A DNA stretch of 64,000 nucleotides from Enchytraeus crypticus (GCA_905160935.1 CAJHZI010000695.1:62001-126000); one strand, 5' to 3'; counted from the stretch's first letter, positions 12,701 through 27,500 are shown. Notes: a model not told the origin generated them from the sequence alone. Program-made: numbers and translations.

Positions 12701-15283
12701 TAGGGGTAACGTCATGAAGATTTAAATGTCAAATCCTGAGGTGAATGGAACCCTTGTGGGTTCGAATCCCGGCCGCGCTGATCTGAGAGTAAAATCTCGG
12801 ACATTCACTGGACTGGTTATACGGAAAATGGCCTAAATTGCCTAAAGGATTAAACATGTGGTATTAAAAGTGACAGATATCAACATAGTTGATTATTCAC
12901 TATAATGCGTGTTTACTTTACTTTGCCTCAAAAAATGCACATGTACTAAATTAATAATGGAAACCAAATTTTCAAAAAATTTTCTGCATTCACGAGTAAT
13001 GACGTCAGATTTAACTTTGACGTCATTAATGACGTCAGATTTAACTTACCCTCTGCCATATCGGGTGTGTTGTTTCCACTGAATGTCACGTCATTAGTGA
13101 CGTCAGATTTAACTTACCCTCTGCCACATCGGTTGTGTTGTTTCCACTAAATATTTCGTCACTAATGACGTCATATTTAACTTACCCTCTGCCATATCGG
13201 TTGTGTTGTTTCCACTGAACGCCTCGCTCAGCGCCTCGTCGATTCCTCTCTCCTGAGAGTCCACAGTCGCTGCTCCAGTGGCTGGAGGATTAGCGGAGTC
13301 ACTGAAGTCGTCCTGGAGCAGACTGAGAGTGCTGTGGGACAGGAAGTACTTCCGGCTGTCCAAGCTCTGAGCCGTGCGGTACTTGAGCTCACTCTGCTCC
13401 AGGTCTGGTCTGTAGGGGTAGTGGTCGTAAAAGTCTGGGTTCCTCCGCAGCTTCTTACGCATTCTGTACGGTCCTGTGAGCAGTCAGTCAGCCAATCAAT
13501 CAATAGATCTATCAATCAGTCAATCAGTTAATCAATCAATCAAGCTATCTATCAATCAATCAATCTGTCACTTAATCAATCAATTAATCAATCAATCAGT
13601 CAATCAATCTATATTATCAATCAATCAATCAAACATCAATCAATCGATCAATCAACCGATCAATCAGTTAATCAATCAGACAATCAATTAATCAATCAAT
13701 CAATCTCTACCAACAATCAATCATTAGCTCATTTATTTAATCAATCAGACAGTCAATAAATCGATCAACCAGTCAGTTGGTCAATTAATACTTGAATCAT
13801 TCATTTATTCATTCATCAATAAATCAGTTAATTAATCAATCAATCAATGTTCATCATCATTTTCCCTAGAATCCCAGGTTAACCAGTGTAGGGATACGAA
13901 TAGATTGTCTCCAGTCCTCTCTGTCCCACACCATATCATCAGTCAATCCCCTATTTTTCATGTTCTTTTTAATTACCGCATCCCACGTCAATTGTGGTCT
14001 ACCTCTCTCTAATTTTTCACTCCATCCTTTCTAGTTTTATCACACATCTCAACTTCTAGAATCATCTCTCCACTCCTGTACTCACTTAATTGCATACATT
14101 ATATGAAAAAATCTTTGAAGGTTTCCAACGAAGAATTTTTAGAAACTTACTGGCCTATTCTGAACATAATAATAGAAAATACTATGATTTTCAACAACAA
14201 CAACAACAACAACAAACCCTCAGTGACGTCCATCATCCACTTGTCAAGCTCAGAGGCCACATCGGGTCCCCACAACCCTCTCTCTCTCATAACAACAACA
14301 ACAACAACAACAAACCCTCAGTCACGTCCATTATCCACTTGTCTAGCTCAGAGGCCACATCGGGTCCCCACAACCCTCTCTCTCTCTTATAACAACAACA
14401 ACAACAACAACAACAAACCCTCAGTCACGTCCATCATCCACTTGTCTAGCTCAGAGGCAACATCGGGTCCCCACAACCCTCTCTCTCTCATCAACTCTGA
14501 CTCGATCTGCTGCCAGTCCTCCATCAAATACTGAGTCATGTGCTTCTGACTCTAAATAAATAAATCAATCAATCAATCAATCCTCCATCAAATACTGAGT
14601 CATGTGCTTCTGACTCAGTCAATTAGTCCATCAATCAATTCATCAGTAAGTCATTACAAATAAATCAATCAAACGAACAGTAAATTAATCAAACTATCAA
14701 TCAATCAACAAAATCATTCAATCAGTTATATTTGGAGCTCAATGCCTTATTACTACGTTCTTACTCTTAGAAAAAGTCATAAAATGCTGACATAAGAAAG
14801 GGGTCAATGAGGATTTGAACTGGATCAAACATTGTACACTACACTGTACACAACACTGACACACACATGACATCATAAAATGAAAATAAGAAGAGAGCTA
14901 AAGAAAGTCAGTGTACGATTATAAAACAAGAGAAAGAGAGACAGAGAAAGAGAAAGAGAGAGAGAGAGAGAGAGAAGTGAGGGAGAGGAAGATACAAAGA
15001 GTGCGAGTGAGATATTGAAAGAAAGAGAAAAAAACAGAAAGAAAACATAGAGCGAGAGAGAGAGTGAGAGTGAGAGAGAGAGAGAGAGATGGAGATGGAG
15101 AGAGAGAGGGAGAGAGAAAGAGAAAGAGAAACTGATAGAAATATAGAAGAGACAAAAGCGAGAAAGCAAGAGAACCTGTAGAGACTGTTTAGACTGGACC
15201 ACCACCAAGTCTCTTACAATAGAGGCGTGCATCATCGTCGAGTTGTACCACTCCTAGAGTCGTCATACACATAAAACACATAG

Positions 15284-15318
<35 letters not shown>

Positions 15319-15400
15319 CCATCAGCATCATCATCATCATCATCTCATCATCATCATCATCATCATCATCATCACCATCAGCATCATCATCATCATCATC

Positions 15401-15467
<67 letters not shown>

Positions 15468-18400
15468 AGAGTTGTACCACTCCTGATTACGCTATACACA
15501 AAAATAATATACAGACTGGGGCAAAAAAAAAATATCCCCTAGCAAGATCTCAATAACTTTATGAAAATTCAAAATATCTCTATGAAATTTACGGAGCTTC
15601 TAGGGGAGGAATTTCTGCGTACATCCTGCAAATTTGATGAAAATCTATTGATCAGGAAAAATATTACAGCGTTTCTACGAAAAAAGTGCAAAATCAGTTT
15701 TAACAAGGCTTTTTTTACTAAAAGTCTTAATAACTTGAACAAAACTCAAAATAGTTTTACAAAATTTTCGTAGCTTCCAGAGGAGGAATTTCTGCACACA
15801 TCCTGCAAATTTGGTGAAAATATATTCAGAAGTAACAAAAATACAGAGTTTCTTCGAAAAAAATGTTAAAATCAATTTTAACAAGGCTTTTTTAAACAAA
15901 AGTACCGGACATTTTCTTCAAAATTTAGGAATAATTTTAACATAAGAGTTTTAACACAACGAATTTTAAACATCGTTTATTGGAGTAGCTAGCAAGGTAG
16001 TGCAGGCTTAAACTCCATCACTTACGTAAACGACCCCTTTCAGGGTCGTTATTTTCTTTAAAAGGACCGACTGACATTTCGAAAAGCCTTGTTAAAATTG
16101 ATTCTAGCACTTTTCTCGTAGAAATGCTGTAATTTCGTAACTAATGAAAATATTTTCGTCAAATTTGAAGGATATTTGCAGAAATTCCTCCCCTAGAAGC
16201 TCCGTAATTTTCGTAGAGATATTTTGAGTTTTCTTAAAGTTATTGAGATTTCGCTAGGGGGTTATTATTTTTTGCCCCAGTCTGTATACAGTTAAAAATT
16301 CTAATAAACTCTAAATACAAACAGATGAATATTATTCTTCATGCTAACAGACTCTCATAATATCATAAATTACAAAACTTGCTCAGCTCTGTCGTCGTTT
16401 TCTTTCAGCTATGCATAAACACAGCTTTAAAAATATCAAGTGCATATCGAATTCATAGTCAGATAAACTAATCACAGTGAAATTCATTTATTGCAGTGAA
16501 ATTACTTAGATCTTATTATATTAGGAAAAAGAGATAGAGGCAGGCCGAGATTAGGTATGTTAGATGAATTAAAGAACCACTCACATATGGACATGAAGAG
16601 GAAAGCGCAAGAGAAGAGTGGAGGCGATATATACAATGGACCTGCCAGTAGGCAGGGCACTAAGAGATATTACTAGTTTATTGAGTGATCAGAGCCGGTT
16701 CGTTACCTGCATTGAGACGTAGCAGACTTTGACAGGAGCCTCCTTCTTGACCTTTCTGCTGGCAAACCTCATCACACCCTGTCCCATCTTCTGCAGCTTC
16801 TATATCACCAGCAAAAATCATCTCGTCACCCAGCACAAATCATCGTCTTAATCATCTCATATCTGGGCACAAATCATCGTCTTAATCATCTCATAACTCA
16901 GCACAAATCATCGTCTTAATCATCTCATAACTCGGCACAAATCATCGTCTTAATCATATCATAACTCGGCACAAATCATCGTCTTAATCATCTCATAACT
17001 CGGCACAAATCATCTTTAAAGGACGTTAAACAGTCAGTAGAGAGCGTGACGTACAGTGTGGAGCTGTGACTGGAGCTTATCCTGCTGGTTGTACAGACCC
17101 TTACACTCGTTCTCATAGTAAGTAGACCACACTCGAGCTGCCGCCTCCTGTATCTGTCCTCTATAATCAATCAATCAATCAATCAATCAATTAATTAATT
17201 AATCAATTAATTAATTAATCAATTAATTAATTAATTAGTTCTCATAGTAAGTCGACCACACTCGAGCTGCCGCCTCCTGTATCTGTCCTCTACAATCAAT
17301 CAATTAATCAATTAATTAATTAGTTTTTACCATAATTAAAAAACGCACCATTCAGTCAGTCAATCGATAACTTTCACTAACCATAATAAACAAATCATGC
17401 TCAACCTAAGTATTGTCTTCCAAATTCCGTCCCATATATTAATCAATTAATCAATCAATCAACCATTCAATCAATCTATCAATCAAGCAATCTATGACAA
17501 AATAATAAAAGGATCAATCACACTCATTGGATGGCTATATGAACCAATCAAAAAGAAGGCTAGTCAGTTCAACATTTAAACTATTAATTAGCAACATCAT
17601 ATACTTCTGTTGACATAATTTTTAAGAAGAAATTCACCAACAATTCATTTACTATTTCTCTCAAACATTCAATTAATTTCTAGACAAATCGTACATTAAT
17701 CTAGAATTCCTGTGAAAACAACGCAACTTACCTGACTTACCTCAAATGGATTTGAGCGAATAAGGATAAGTTAATTTTTTTAACGAATAATAGAACAAAT
17801 CTTTCATTGGTCAGTTAAGATGTACTATTTTCAACAGCTACATATACAGATAGTTGAGGCAAGTCTTACTTAATGTCCAGCAGATCTGGCGTAACATGCT
17901 TCTTGTCTTTAGCAGAATCACCAGAACTAAGTACAATCTTAAATATGTCCTCTATCACCTAAACAAACAGTACAATAGTACACAATTATCAAGTACCAGA
18001 ACTAAGTACAATCTTAAATATGTCCTCTATCACCTAAACAAACAGTACAATAGTACACAATTATCAAGTACCAGAACTAAGTACAATCTTAAATATGTCC
18101 TCTATCACCTAAACAAACAGTACAATAGTACACAATTATCAAGTACCAGAACTAAGTACAATCTTAAATATGTCCTCTATCACCTAAACAAACAGTACAA
18201 TAGTACACAATTATCAAGTACCAGAACTAAGTACAATCTTAAATATGTCCTCTATCACCTAAACAAACAGTACAATAGTACACAATTATCAAGTACCAGA
18301 ACTAAGTACAATCTTAAATATGTCCTCTATCACCTAAACAAACAGTACAATAGTACAAAATCATTAAGTATTAAACAGTACTTAAATGTTTTATCAGACT

Positions 18401-21400
18401 TCCTTAGATTGCTCCGAAACTTCACATTTAGACGTTGCTAAGGCATATTCACTAGCCTTAGAGTTCAGACCAACTAGTTAATCTTTCTCTTTTGTTTAAC
18501 TGCACTGTTTCATATACGTAATATTTCGCTTGGCTCATGACTATTCCACAACAGCCAACAACATCTTAACATCAATTTCTGGAATTTATTTCCTCTAACA
18601 GCAAATTATCAATACAACCCAGTTAAATCAAAAGTATCAAATGCTTAATACCTGCAGCCAAACAGAACTCGTTCAATACGAGTCCAATGTAACTCATATG
18701 ACGTCCCTGACATCATCCTTGTATGAGGAAACGGACGTTAAGCCTTTATTACTATATTATCATTATTATTATTATTATATGTAGTGCTCTTCTCCCCGTA
18801 TTTGAAAAATTGACCAACCGGTGACTGTACGTGTCGTAGAGGGCGACTAAAGCACTAAGATCCACACCAACGTCAGAAAGGGCATTCGGTTGGTGAGCGC
18901 CTAGGCTCCAAAAATTGTATCAAAAATTTAAACGAGTGGAAAAGTCTCGAATGGGGGATTGACTGATGATATGAAGTAGGGCAAAGAGGATTTGAGACAG
19001 TCAATTCGTATCCCGACCCAGTGTTAAACTGGGATTAAAGGGAAGATGATGATGATTATATGTAGTGCTCTATGTGGGAGAGACATTGCAGGCGAGTGGA
19101 CAAAACCGGTACAAACTGGTTTCTTGCAGACAAACAGCTCCTCCCACACTCTCCTAGCAGCAGGCACGAGCAGCTGCAGCCCCTCCTCACTGACAGCAGC
19201 TGTAGGCCCAGCAGAGAGAGACCGGTCCACCAGGGAGCTGGATGACTCTGCCTCACTGTCACTACTAGGCTCTGTGTCCACGTGCCATGTCGTTCTGCGC
19301 AAGCTCGGTGGATTACTATCAATCAATAAATCAATCTATCAATTAATCAATCAATCAATTAATTAATCAATCAATCAATCAATAAATCAATCTGTCAATC
19401 AATCAATATTGCAATCAAAGAAACGATCAATCAGTCAATCAATTAATCTATCAATCAATTAATCACTCAATCAATATAGCAATCAATGACCGATCAATCA
19501 ATCAACCAATATATATATCATCTATCTAACTATCGATCTCTCTGTCTATTAGTAGGGTCATTGTTGGTTAGCTGTAGAAGAGACAGAGTAGGTGACTTTA
19601 TGGTAAGTAGATCGATAGGGGATCAAGGGGCAGGTTCAAACCCAGTGTTCTACCCGTCACTAGCATGCTGTCGAGCACGAAACTGACGAAACTTCCTCAT
19701 CCAGGGATGATGTCAGGGACGTCATGACTACATACTGTATATTAGTAGAGCTATTGTCTGTTAGCTGGAGCAGACAGTAATGACTACATACTGTATATTA
19801 GTAGAGCTATTGTCTGTTAGCTGGAGCAGACAGTAGCAGAGAGAGCCTATGAACTCCTGGTCGTAGTTGCCTGGGCCGAGGATTAGGCTTCTGTTAGAGA
19901 TGAGCCGGTGCAGAGTGTTGAGAATGTTCGTCTGATCGAGGGCAGAGTTAATGGGACGAGACAACAGGTAGAGTATTGTGCGATTTAGTGATTTGTAGAT
20001 TCCATCCAGCGATAAACCCGATGCTGTGATCAATCAATCAATCAATAAGGCAGTAAATCACTCAGTCAATCAATCAATCAATAAATGAATGAATGAATCA
20101 ATCAATCAAGACAGCAAATCACTCAATCAATCAATCAGACAGGAAATAACTCAATCAATCAGTCAATCAATCAAATATTGAGTAAATCACTCAATCAATC
20201 AGTCAATCAATAAATCAGACAGTAAATCACTCAATCAATCATTCAATCAGTCACTCTACCAATCGATATATTTATCAGTAAGGACTTCGATCATAATCAT
20301 AAGGATTTTAATCACAATCAGTTTAGATATTCTACAAATGCAGACAGGTTGCGGTTGATAGTAATACATCGAATAAAATATAAGTTTAGTTCAGAGAAAA
20401 GTTGACAACAGTTTAACATCTAGAACCTGATTATTTTAGTTTTAGTAGAAGCAGTGCAGACCTTTTCTCTTGGACTGAGAGATAAGTAGACTCGTGAACT
20501 CAAACACTTCGTTAGGGTCACGTGTGTACGTACCTGGAACAAGTAATGAGATAACAACAATTAGAGTGCTACAGTCATCAATGACAACATCGAGCATTAT
20601 TGAGACAAAATCAAGCCGGCGAGCAAAAAGAAGGTCCAAAAACGGTGCAAATCCCAAATCCAGAAAATTAGTCCAAAGTAATGAGATAACTCTAGCAAGT
20701 ATTGGCAAAAAATATCCTATCACAACTATTATAAGTTCGTGCATTGCAAACCCTAAAAATGCTATTATAATTATCATGTTTACCTTGGCGGAGTATTTTC
20801 ACTTTTAACTGTAGCTTACGTTTTAAGTGTTTCCACTTAGATAACGGCTGCTATGCCTAAAATAGGCAAATAAATAATAAAACTGTGGTTCAAATCCTGG
20901 GTTCGCCCGTCACTGACATCGCCTTCGAGTGAGGAAACTGACGTTAGCCTTAGCCATACCAGCATTTTAACTATAAAAATATAAATTACAAATTAAACTA
21001 CAGGAAGATTTAATTATTCGCCAGATGACAGCACTCACCCTGCCAGAGTTTATCCACCACTCTACCGGCCACGTAGAACACGTTATTAGCCATCTGTGTG
21101 TAACTACTGCCCGTAGACACAGCCAGAGCTCCCTGATCTCCTATCAGCACGTCCGCAGCCAGCAGCTGGTCCATGACAATATTCAGCATCTCTGTCTGAA
21201 ACAGTCTGCGCTCATGTCTTGTAGAGTGCTCGGGCGAGACCTGAAGAAATCAATCAATCAATTCGTCAATCAATCGATCAATCAAAATAATTAAAATATT
21301 TAATCCACTAACCAAAAGCTGATAAAGCTAAGGTTAACGTCAGTTTCCTCAATCGAAAGCGATGTCAGTGACAGACGAGCCCAAGGATTTGAATCCCGCA

Positions 21401-24400
21401 CACACTGATCCGAGATCGAGTATCTTACCGACATCGCCACTGGCTCCAGCCAGTGATTAACCAACCACTTCATCAGTCAGTCAATCAATGCGTTTATCAG
21501 TCAGCCATCAACATAATCAATCAATTAATTGATATGTAACTAATTAAAAAATATATATATAGAAACTTTCTTCAGGCAATAAACTTTTCAAACAATATAA
21601 TATGTCTACTTCAAAGTTTATTGATAATGCCTTTATCAGGAGGCGTGGCCCTACTGAACTGAGCTAAAGATAGATCAATCAATCACACAGACCTCTAGTA
21701 CTACGTCTATAACAGGAGGCGTGGTTCTACAGAACTGAGCTAAATATAGATCAATCAATCACACACACCTCTAGTACTACGTCTATGACAGGAGGCGTGG
21801 CTCTACTCGACTGAGCTAAATATAGATCAATCACATACACCTCTAGTACTACGTCTATAACAGGAGGCGTGGCTCTATTCGACTGAGCTAAATATAGATC
21901 AATCAATCACACACACCTCTAGTACTACGTCTATAACAGGAGGCGTGGTTCTACTAGATTGAGGCAATGATAGGCTGTCCACTACAATCCTCCGCAGGAA
22001 GTCCATCACAAATCTCTTAGCAGGGTGTGTCGAAAGCGAGCCTGCACAATCAATAACAATAACAAGGTTTAACGTCCGTTTCCTCATCCAGGGATGATGT
22101 CAGGGACGTCAATCAAACACACACCTCCAGGACTATAGAATTATTAATTATATATATATTGTAAATATTAGCCTAGGCTCAAAAATTGCTAAAAAAACTT
22201 AAACGAATGGAAAATAGTCTATTCATATCATGACCCTGGTTAAACTGGGATTTAAGGGAGGATTATGATGATGATTGTAAATAATATTTTAAAAAGCTAA
22301 AGCTAAGGTTAACGTCAGTTTCCTCACTCGAAAGCGATGTCAGTGACGGGAGAGCCCAGGATTTGAACCTCGCACCTACTGATCCGGGGTCGAGTATCTT
22401 AACGACTTCGCCACTGGCTCCAGCTATTATTGACATATTAACTAATTTCTACCGACTGATTTTCAATTAGAAAGTTAAGTTAAACAAAATTTATTCAGTA
22501 TCCCATACATCAATGCCTTAATCAATCAGTCCGTCAATTTATTTACACACAGTATTTATGCTTGACAGTAGTTGTTTCAATGTTCTGCTTGTGTCAGAGT
22601 TTCTCAGGCTGTAATTTAATATTTAACGTCAATTTAGCAATTAATGCATCGTTACTAGAGTCAAGAAGTGCTTCTTAGCTGATGTTAAGCACATTAAGGC
22701 TCAATACTTATCACTGCTCAGGACTGTTTCAGTCCTATAGCGTCCAAGATCTCATGAATGTGCGAAATAGGCATCTACCAAAGCTTTATTGATTGATACA
22801 ACTGTCGTCATTGATTTTTTTATTAAATAAAATCCTTTTTCTATTGAGATTGCTATAACTGAAGGAGTTACAGATCAAATAGAAGTAGATAGTCTAAATA
22901 CTTACTAGTGACTTTTTCATTGTATTCAATCAAGACCATCTGATCAGCGGAGGCAAAGGGCTGTAAGCAAATTAATAACAACACAGAATTGTGCAATTAA
23001 AAACACTTGCATTAATTAAAAGCATAAATTTGTACAATGAAAAGCAAATGTACTAATTTAAAGCACAAACTGTACAATAAAAAGCACATGCACCAATTAA
23101 AAGCACACATTTGTACAATTAAAAGCACATGTAGGTAAATGTGCATATAATTTCTGTATATCATTGTTGATTTACATCTGTCACTCTTTCCAACAGATTA
23201 CAAAAAAATAATAATTAAACACTCTTCAACGAGCAACAACAACAACAGAGTGTTCTCGTCAAGTGACTCGCAAACAGTCATTAAATGTCTCTCTATTCAT
23301 GTAATTAAATGTCTCTCTATTCATGTAATTAAATGTCTCTCTATTCATGTAATTAAATGTCTCTCTATTCATGTAATTAAATGTCTCTCTATTCAAGTAA
23401 TTAAATATTGGATACTAACTCACTTTCTTCACATAACATTTGTATGTGCAAGCAGATGTTAAATCTTCAAAGTAATTTATTTAGGCTAACCGAGCATCAT
23501 TCTCAATAATATAAAGCTGGTAAAGCCAATGTTAACGTCAGTTTCCTCACACGAAAGCGACGTCAGTGACGGGCGAGCCCAGGATTTGAACCCTGCACAT
23601 ACTGATCCACAGTCGAATATCTTACCGACATCGCCACTGGCTCCAGCTACTGGCAATGTCGTGCTAATACACGTGTATAATTCACGTAATTACATATATA
23701 TTGCACACGTTACATGTATATTGCACACGTTACATGTATATTGCACACGTTACATGTATATTGCACACGTTACATGTATATTACACACGTTACATGTATA
23801 TTGCACACGTTACATGTATATTGCACACGTTACATGTATATTGCACACGTTACATGTATATTACACACGTTACATGTATATTACACACGTTACATGTATA
23901 TTACACACGTTACATGTATATTACACACGTTACATGTATATTACACACGTTACATGTATATTACACACGTTACATGTATATTACACACGTTACATGTATA
24001 TTACACACGTTACATGTATATTACACACGCTACATGTATATTACACACGTTACATGTATATTACACACGCTACATGTATATTCCACACGTTACATGTATA
24101 TTCCACACGTTACATGTATATTACACACGTTACATGTATATTACACACGTTACATGTATATTGCACACGTTACATGTATATTGCACACGTTACATGTATA
24201 TTACACGACATATTGACACAAGCAATATATATGTATAGTTTGAATAGAATTTACTAAACTTTTGCTAATAATATTTGGTATGTCCCATGTGTTACACTCA
24301 CCCTGAAATCCTCCTGTGGTGACGTCAGCTCGGAGTTGGACTCGGATGGAATCCTGTAGGGGAAGACAGTGGATGCTAGGGCGGCCAGGAACTCTCCGGA

Positions 24401-24556
24401 CATGGAGAGAGGAACAAAGTCCTGCTGGTTGTGGTAGAGGAAGAGGAGGAACTGCATGACTGTGACTGGATAGTCCTTCACCCACGAGTCCTCCTGCCTG
24501 TCCGTCACAGGCTGCTCAACCAGGCAACAGATAACAGTCGCTAACATGTTACACTA

Positions 24557-24588
<32 letters not shown>

Positions 24589-27500
24589 TAGGCCTAATAA
24601 TAATAATGATATTAATAATAATAATAATAATAATTATTATTATTAGAATAGTCGATGTCAAACTATAATACTAACATCGCTTAACATGTAACACTAAATA
24701 GGCCTAATAATAATGGTTATAATATCAGGTGGCCATTGAAACCATGGGCCCCATGAATCCCGATGGAGCTGACTTCATTAATGGCACAGGAAGGCTTATT
24801 GCAGAGCGAACCGGCGATAAACGAGAGACCTATCTTCTTTGGCAAAGGCTTTCCATGACTTAGCAAAGATTTAATGCAGTCTGCTTCAGCAGCTTTTAAG
24901 CAGCTAGATGACCATTTACCACACAGCAATACGCTAGATGACCTCTAAACGCGGGTGGTTAGCGTCGCTCAGCAGATGCCTATAACCCTAAACAATAGTA
25001 ACAGTAGCATCAGCTAAAACTCTGAATTAATAGCAAATATAGCATTGATTTTGGGTAAAGAGGATTGTTTTCTCAGGGAGTGACGCCCCTGCTCAGTAAA
25101 TGCTAGTCGAAGCTGAGGAAGGCATAGGGGCCCAACTCGTCATAAGCAAAATCTCAAGAAAATGGTATATAACAACAAAAATAAGCAATGCTAGATGATT
25201 TAAAGAAACACTCATATGTAGACAAAAACGGAAGGCAGAGATGAGTGAAGGCATTATATACCATGGACCTGCCAGTAGGCATTGTACTAAGAGAGATCTA
25301 ATAAAGATGAAGCCACGCCTACCATATTGAGCGTAGCTCGGACCATGCCCAGCAGTACAATGGCGGCCTCCAGACACAGGTCCAGCTTGCCTGTGAGCTT
25401 AGAGAGGGGCGTGGCCTTACCCTCAGCCACGCCAAATACATACAGCCATACAGTGTCCAGGTCCAGCTGTGCAGTCAATCAAGCACAGCAAAGCCGTCAA
25501 TCATTTGTTGAATCAAAGCAAAGCTGTCAATCATTTGTTCAATCACAGCAAAGCTGTCAATCATTTGTTCAATCACAGCAAAGCTGTCAATCATTTGTTC
25601 TTTATAAAGTGGTTCAAAGCTGTCAATCTAGCACAGAAAAGCTGTAAATCAAGCACGGCATAGCCGTCAATCAATCGTTAAAGCACATCAAAGCTGTCAA
25701 TCATTCACAGCATAAAAGTCAAAGAATCAGATTTTTTTAAAATATATACAATACAGTTTTTAATTTGATTTGAAAATAGACCAGAAATCAATGGAAAAAA
25801 GCATGAGTTATATTTTTATTCGAGATATTTTATAAAATAGATTTTTGAAGCAGAAAGCAGAGAAATCAAGCGAATGATATCACGACACAACAACAACGTA
25901 CATAGTTCAATCACAAAACGACGACTAAAGATAGAACCGCAGACCTGTGGGCTAGCAGGCAACTCCTTAACGGGCTGACCCAACAGCATGGCCATGAGCA
26001 GGAAATAGAGCTGCGGCACCCTCGTGTGATGAGAGAGTAACCACTGTAGAGATATGAACCCGGGCAGCGAGCAGACCTCAGCGTTGATCTCTCTACGCAA
26101 CGGCTGCTTCAGGCTGTTTGATCCTACGTTGAAACCTTAGCAACAACAACAACAGCGTCGCTCAGCACAACATCGAGCTGAAACCTTAACAACAACAACG
26201 TCGTTCAGCACAAACATCGAGCAGAAACATTAACAACAACAACGTCGTTCAGCACAACATCGTTCAGCACAACATCGAGCTGAACTGTACTGTAGAGATT
26301 TATAGCATTTTCTCACAGATTCGCGCCAATCAAGGAAACATGTATTAAGAATTCCAACAGCAACCAAAAATTACATGAAAAACGGCATTTCTTCAAAGTT
26401 AAATTATGACAGAGAATCAAGCAATCCGGACTGTAAGGAGAATAGAGTTACTTCTCACTTAGATCTACAATTTCACACCTACCTAGCAGCACACCTACCT
26501 AGCAGAACACCTACCTAGCAGCACACCTACCTAGCAGCACACCTATCTAGCTGTACACCTAGCTGATCACCTACCTAGCAGCACTCCAATCTAGCAGCAC
26601 ACCTATCTAGCAGCACACCTACCTAACAGCACACCTACCTAACAGCACACCTATCTAACAGCACACCTATCTAGCAGCACACCTACCTAACAGCACACCT
26701 ATCTATCAGCACACCTATCTAGCAGCACACCTATCTAGCTGTACACCTAGCTGATCACCTACCTAGCAGCACTCCAATCTAGCAGCAAATCTTCCTAGCA
26801 GCACACCTATCTAGCAGCACACCTACCTAGAAGCACATCTATCTAGCAGCACACCTATCTAGCTGTACACCTAGCTGATCACCTACCTAGCAGCACTCCT
26901 ATCTAGCAGCAAACCTTCCTAGCAGCACACCTATCTAGCAGCACACCTATCTAGCAGCGCACCTACCTAGAAGCACATCTATCTAGCAGCACACCTATCT
27001 AGCAGCACACCTACGTAGCTGTACACCTATCTAGCAGCACACCTACCTAGCAGAACACCTATCTAGCAGCACACCTACCTAGCAGCACACCTATCTAGCA
27101 GCACACCTACCTAGCAGCACACCTATCTAGCAGCACACCTACCTAGCTGTACACCTATCTAGCTGTACACCTATCAACTGGTACACACGCATCAATTGAT
27201 CCACCTATCTAGCTGATCACCTACCTAGCAGCACACCGACTCTATTCTGCAGTATAGGCTCGGTCTCACTGAGCCAGCCTCCCCCAGTGCTGGGACCCCC
27301 CTCACGGAACCTCTGAAGGGCCTGAGGACTCTGCAGCAGCCTGACGAGCAGACAGGCAGCCAGCACCACCGTGGTCTCGTGCAGGTGACGCTGTAGGAAC
27401 AGCAGCAGCCAATCAAAGCCCAGCACTCGCTGCAGCTCCTCCGAGAAACTGTCACATATACATCCCGTGAAACAGTGAAACAAGAGTTAAATGAATACTT

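Noticed and set aside
13476..13691. Frames rich in NQSINQ repeats, here and in many other introns
   Set aside because: Translations of (AATC)n microsatellites.
14873..15235. Ser/Leu-rich minus-strand frames that look like a membrane protein
   Set aside because: Translation of a (GA)n tract; only 15176-15253 is coding, in a splice-defined frame.
17854..18441. 195-codon plus-strand frame with 25-residue repeats
   Set aside because: Artefact of the 75-bp array; the same sequence on the minus strand is the copied exon 38 start.
21635..21916. Regular direct repeats resembling a CRISPR array
   Set aside because: Eukaryotic intron; units are contiguous without unique spacers and match the exon 33 end.
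23529..24257. 242-codon plus-strand frame, repeats of TRYMYI type
   Set aside because: 20-bp satellite read in three frames; no start context, no homology.
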